Both the position numbers and the translations under genes were made by a program. This document shows, one piece after another, positions 61,955 to 64,000 of a stretch of DNA of 64,000 nt. Source of the stretch: Demequina sp. (GTDB lineage Bacteria > Actinomycetota > Actinomycetes > Actinomycetales > Demequinaceae); contig JANQAD010000001.1 of assembly GCA_024707205.1 (NCBI GenBank), forward strand, positions 1,949,979-2,013,978, written 5' to 3'. How positions within the stretch are numbered: the first letter of the stretch is position 1; each line of letters begins with the position of its first letter. The notes beneath the pieces are model-generated. The model did not search any database and was not told where the DNA came from. It saw nothing but the letters and a program-made list of their open reading frames with translations.

Positions 61955-62070
61955 CGTACGCACATGAGCGTCGAAACAAGGCTCATTTCCGACGCTCATG
62001 TGCGTACGGGGCAACGGGGCCGACGCTCATGTGCGTACGGGGCAACGGGGCCGACGCTCATGTGCGTACC
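61955..62070. repeat. Four copies of the 19-bp repeat (right flank of DUF559 gene)
   Basis: CGTACGCACATGAGCGTCG at 61955-61973, then three inverted copies at 61990-62008, 62021-62039 and 62052-62070 (last base variant). The first two form a perfect 19-bp stem with a 16-base loop, the same geometry as the left-hand hairpin. The inverted copies recur every 31 bp with an identical GGGCAACGGGGC-type spacer. The block lies between the modC stop and the DUF559 promoter region. Confidence 0.92.
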
Positions 62071-62091
62071 GGGTCACGGGCGGCCCGACGC

Positions 62092-63053
62092 TCACACGGA
62101 GTAGGCGGCGCCCGTCGCCTTGACGCGGAAGAAGACCGCATCGCCAGGGCGAGGCAGCGGCCCGGCGACGGGATCGAGATCGGCGGCCAGTCGCGACCCG
62201 TGGACCCGCACCAGATCACCATGGGGTTCGAGCGCGGTGACGACGTCCGCGATTCCCGTGGTGTCGACGGCGATGTCCCGGGGGTGCACGGCGATCGCGG
62301 CGGTCGCGCCTTCGGCGACCGCCTCGGTCTCGCACGCCACGAGCTCTCCTGAATCGAGCCGCACACCGCCCGGCTCCGGGCTGCCCTTAATCAGCACGCG
62401 ACCAGCCATGCGCGCGGCGAACGGCGTGCGCGGCTTGGTGAGCACGCGCGCCACGGGGCCGGACTCCACCACACCGCCCCCTCGAGCACCGCGATATGGC
62501 TCGCGAGCGCGTACGCGTCGAGTGTGGTGTGCGTGGCGATGATCGCGGTGAGCCCGGCCAACTCCTCCGCGAGGAGCGCGCGGATAGACGTCGCCGCCTC
62601 GAGGTCGAGGCCCGCGAAGGGCTCGTCGAGGAGAATCACCTCAGGCGAACTGGCGAGCGCGCGGGCGATCGCCACGCGGCGCGCCTGACCGCCGGACAAC
62701 TCGGTGGGTCGCCGCGTCGCGAGGTCCGCCGCCCCCACCCGCTCAAGCCAGGACCGTGCGAGCTCCCGCGCCGGCTCTCGCTTCATGCCTCGGGCTCGAG
62801 GCGGGAACGCCACGTTGTCCACCACGCTCATCGTGGGGAACAGCTCGCCCCGCTGGGTGACAAGCGCCACCCTCTCGGGCGCCGCGGGGGTGACCACAGC
62901 GTCGGGCAGCAGGCCGGCGAGGGCCTCGAGGATAGTGGTCTTGCCGGAGCCGTTGGGACCCAACAGGGCAAGCACGCGGCCCGACGCCACACTCACCTTC
63001 GCGTCGATGCCTCGCCCGGGCGCGGTGACGGTGAAGGCCAGGTCGCCGGTCAC
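62092..63053 (-). pseudogene. modC: Molybdate ABC transporter ATPase ModC with an apparent -1 frameshift
   Basis: The ATPase of molybdate import. The first frame from GTG 63053 has Walker A LLGPNGSGKTT, signature ELSGGQARRVAIARAL and Walker B VILLDEPFAGLD, up to IAVLEG. The expected continuation GVVESGPVARVLTKP and the C-terminal TOBE/MOP molybdate-binding domain lie in another frame to 62092. One extra G in the five-G run (plus-strand C 62477-62481) restores a roughly 320-residue protein. The ATPase core is unbroken, so a product lacking only TOBE could still work. GTGA overlap with modB. Confidence 0.87.
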
Positions 63054-63838
63054 TGGGAGGTACCTCGGGTCAGGGGTCGGTAGGCGACCGCAACCACAGA
63101 GACAGCCACGATGAGCAGCAGCAGGGACAGCGCCACAGCGACATTCGGGTCCACCTCGCGCTGCAGGTAGATTTCGAGCGGCGCCGTGCGCGTGACGCCC
63201 TCTAGGCTGCCCGCGAACGTCAGCGTGGCGCCGAACTCTCCGAGCGCTCGCGCGAAGGCGAGCACGGTGCCCGCGGCGAGCGCGGGCCCCAGCGCCGGCA
63301 CGGTCACCCTGAACAGTGTGCGAGTCCGGGAGGCGCCGTACATTCGCGCGATCGCCTCGTTGCGCGTGCCCCGAGCGGCCACGGCCGATTCGGTCGTGAG
63401 CACCATGAACGGCATCGCCACGAACGTCTGGGCGAGCACCACGGCCGTGGTGGTGAAGGCGATGGTGATGCCCCAGTGCTCGAGGGTGGAGCCCAGCAGC
63501 CCGCGCCGCCCGAACGCGTACAGCAGCGCAAGGCCGCCCACCACGGGCGGCAGCACTAGCGGCGCGAGCACGAGCGCGCGCAGCACCGGCCGCCACCGCG
63601 AGCGCATCACGGCGAGCGCGTAGCCCAGGGGCGCTCCGAGGATCAGGCAGGCCACCGTGGCCAGCACGGCCGTGCGCAGGCTCAGCCCCAGCGCGGTGAG
63701 TGCGCTGGGGCTGGTGACCTGATTGCCGAAGTCGCTCCAGTCCACGCGGGCGAGCACGCCCGCGATAGGCAGCAGGACCAGCACCGCCCCACCTACGGCG
63801 AGGGCGGCCACCCATCGGGGCAGGGGAGAGCGGGTCAC
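63050..63838 (-). CDS. modB: Molybdate ABC transporter permease ModB
   Basis: A 262-residue permease with six helices. The ABC-coupling EAA-type loop is GTRNEAIARMYGASRTRTLF, followed by VTVPALGPALAAGTVLAFARALGEFGATL, which is characteristic of ModB. It forms the membrane channel with ModC. GTG 63838 overlaps the modA stop, and its own stop overlaps modC. Confidence 0.95.
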   Translation of the reverse strand: MTRSPLPRWVAALAVGGAVLVLLPIAGVLARVDWSDFGNQVTSPSALTALGLSLRTAVLATVACLILGAPLGYALAVMRSRWRPVLRALVLAPLVLPPVVGGLALLYAFGRRGLLGSTLEHWGITIAFTTTAVVLAQTFVAMPFMVLTTESAVAARGTRNEAIARMYGASRTRTLFRVTVPALGPALAAGTVLAFARALGEFGATLTFAGSLEGVTRTAPLEIYLQREVDPNVAVALSLLLLIVAVSVVAVAYRPLTRGTSQ

Positions 63839-64000
63839 GACGCGGGGAGGAACCCTGCCGCCGCGAGCACTTCCTGGCCGTGCGCGGACTGGACGAACTC
63901 GATGAACTTCGCGGCAGCGTCGGCCGCATCGCCGGTGTCCATGACGGCGATCGGGTACTTGTTGATCGCGGCTGCGGCGCCCTCGATGGTGACGCCCTGG
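63835..64000 (-). CDS. modA: Molybdate-binding protein ModA, C-terminal end (partial)
   Basis: Only the last 54 codons are in the window. The end AAAKFIEFVQSAHGQEVLAA and GFLPAS is the typical C-terminus of periplasmic molybdate-binding proteins, and the preceding INKYPIAVM fits the ModA pattern. Its stop overlaps modB. Completes the modABC order on the minus strand and supplies molybdate for the Moco genes. Confidence 0.88.
   Translation of the reverse strand, partial: QGVTIEGAAAAINKYPIAVMDTGDAADAAAKFIEFVQSAHGQEVLAAAGFLPAS

Noticed and set aside
61826-62014. N-terminal extension of the DUF559 protein up to 62014
   Set aside because: The extension would translate the repeat hairpins (giving THMSVG and DAHVRTG) and lacks family similarity; ATG 61825 fits the AbiEi-like start.
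61955-62070. Regularly spaced direct repeats resembling a short CRISPR array
   Set aside because: The intervening segments are near-identical 12-mers, not unique spacers, the repeat pairs are hairpins in both orientations, and no cas gene is present.

Overview
The window is a high-GC, densely packed chromosomal segment from an actinobacterium. Evidence: a rsfS/histidine-phosphatase neighbourhood, many GTG starts, stop/start overlaps of the ATGA or GTGA type, paired NrdR boxes before nrdDG, a HemD fused to a winged helix, and a NarGHJI set with NarK. A Micrococcales relative (Cellulomonas/Demequina-like) is my best guess; no rRNA or phylogenetic marker is present to prove it. No phage, integrase or insertion sequence was seen.

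Layout. 1-2580: end of an unknown membrane-anchored protein, rsfS and three tandem histidine phosphatases. 2610-2807: a nested palindromic repeat array, then an EcsC-like gene, tRNA-Ala(GGC) and a terminator. 3929-7308: membrane protein, NarL-type two-component pair and a VapBC toxin-antitoxin pair. 7407-10285: NrdR boxes and the anaerobic ribonucleotide reductase nrdDG. 10338-22207: accessory enzymes (two SGNH hydrolases, YtcJ-like amidohydrolase, esterase, CDF-like transporter, secreted protease-like lipoprotein, HAD phosphatase, and a flavin oxidoreductase/MarR/FMN-reductase operon). 22508-32836: ArsR-SulP, MBL protein, MFS plus GH3 beta-glucosidase with a divergent TetR, M3 peptidase and two DoxX proteins. 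32924-37461: CopC-like protein and hemCDBL.

37695-64000 is a nitrogen-oxide and molybdenum district. A + operon (nirB-nirD-cysG-hemD/wHTH regulator-cbiX-moeB-like-moeA-moaC-mobA-DUF6457-like-moaD) meets, tail to tail with stop codons overlapping by four bases, a - operon (Cys-containing HTH regulator-narGHJI-mogA-moaE-moaA-membrane protein-nirK). narK is divergent from the regulator, and modABC lies beyond. Together these genes import molybdate, build molybdenum cofactor and sirohaem, respire nitrate to nitrite, and reduce nitrite either to ammonium (NirBD) or to NO (NirK).

Four of these genes (nirB, moeA, narG, modC) are each broken by a single-base change in a G/C homopolymer; I saw no comparable break in the first 37 kb. 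This is either sequencing error or decay of one pathway. Other points of note are a REPIN-like set of hairpins flanking a DUF559/AbiEi-like gene (60788-62070), several further intergenic palindrome families, and an octamer CCGACGCT that occurs about ten times more often than composition predicts.
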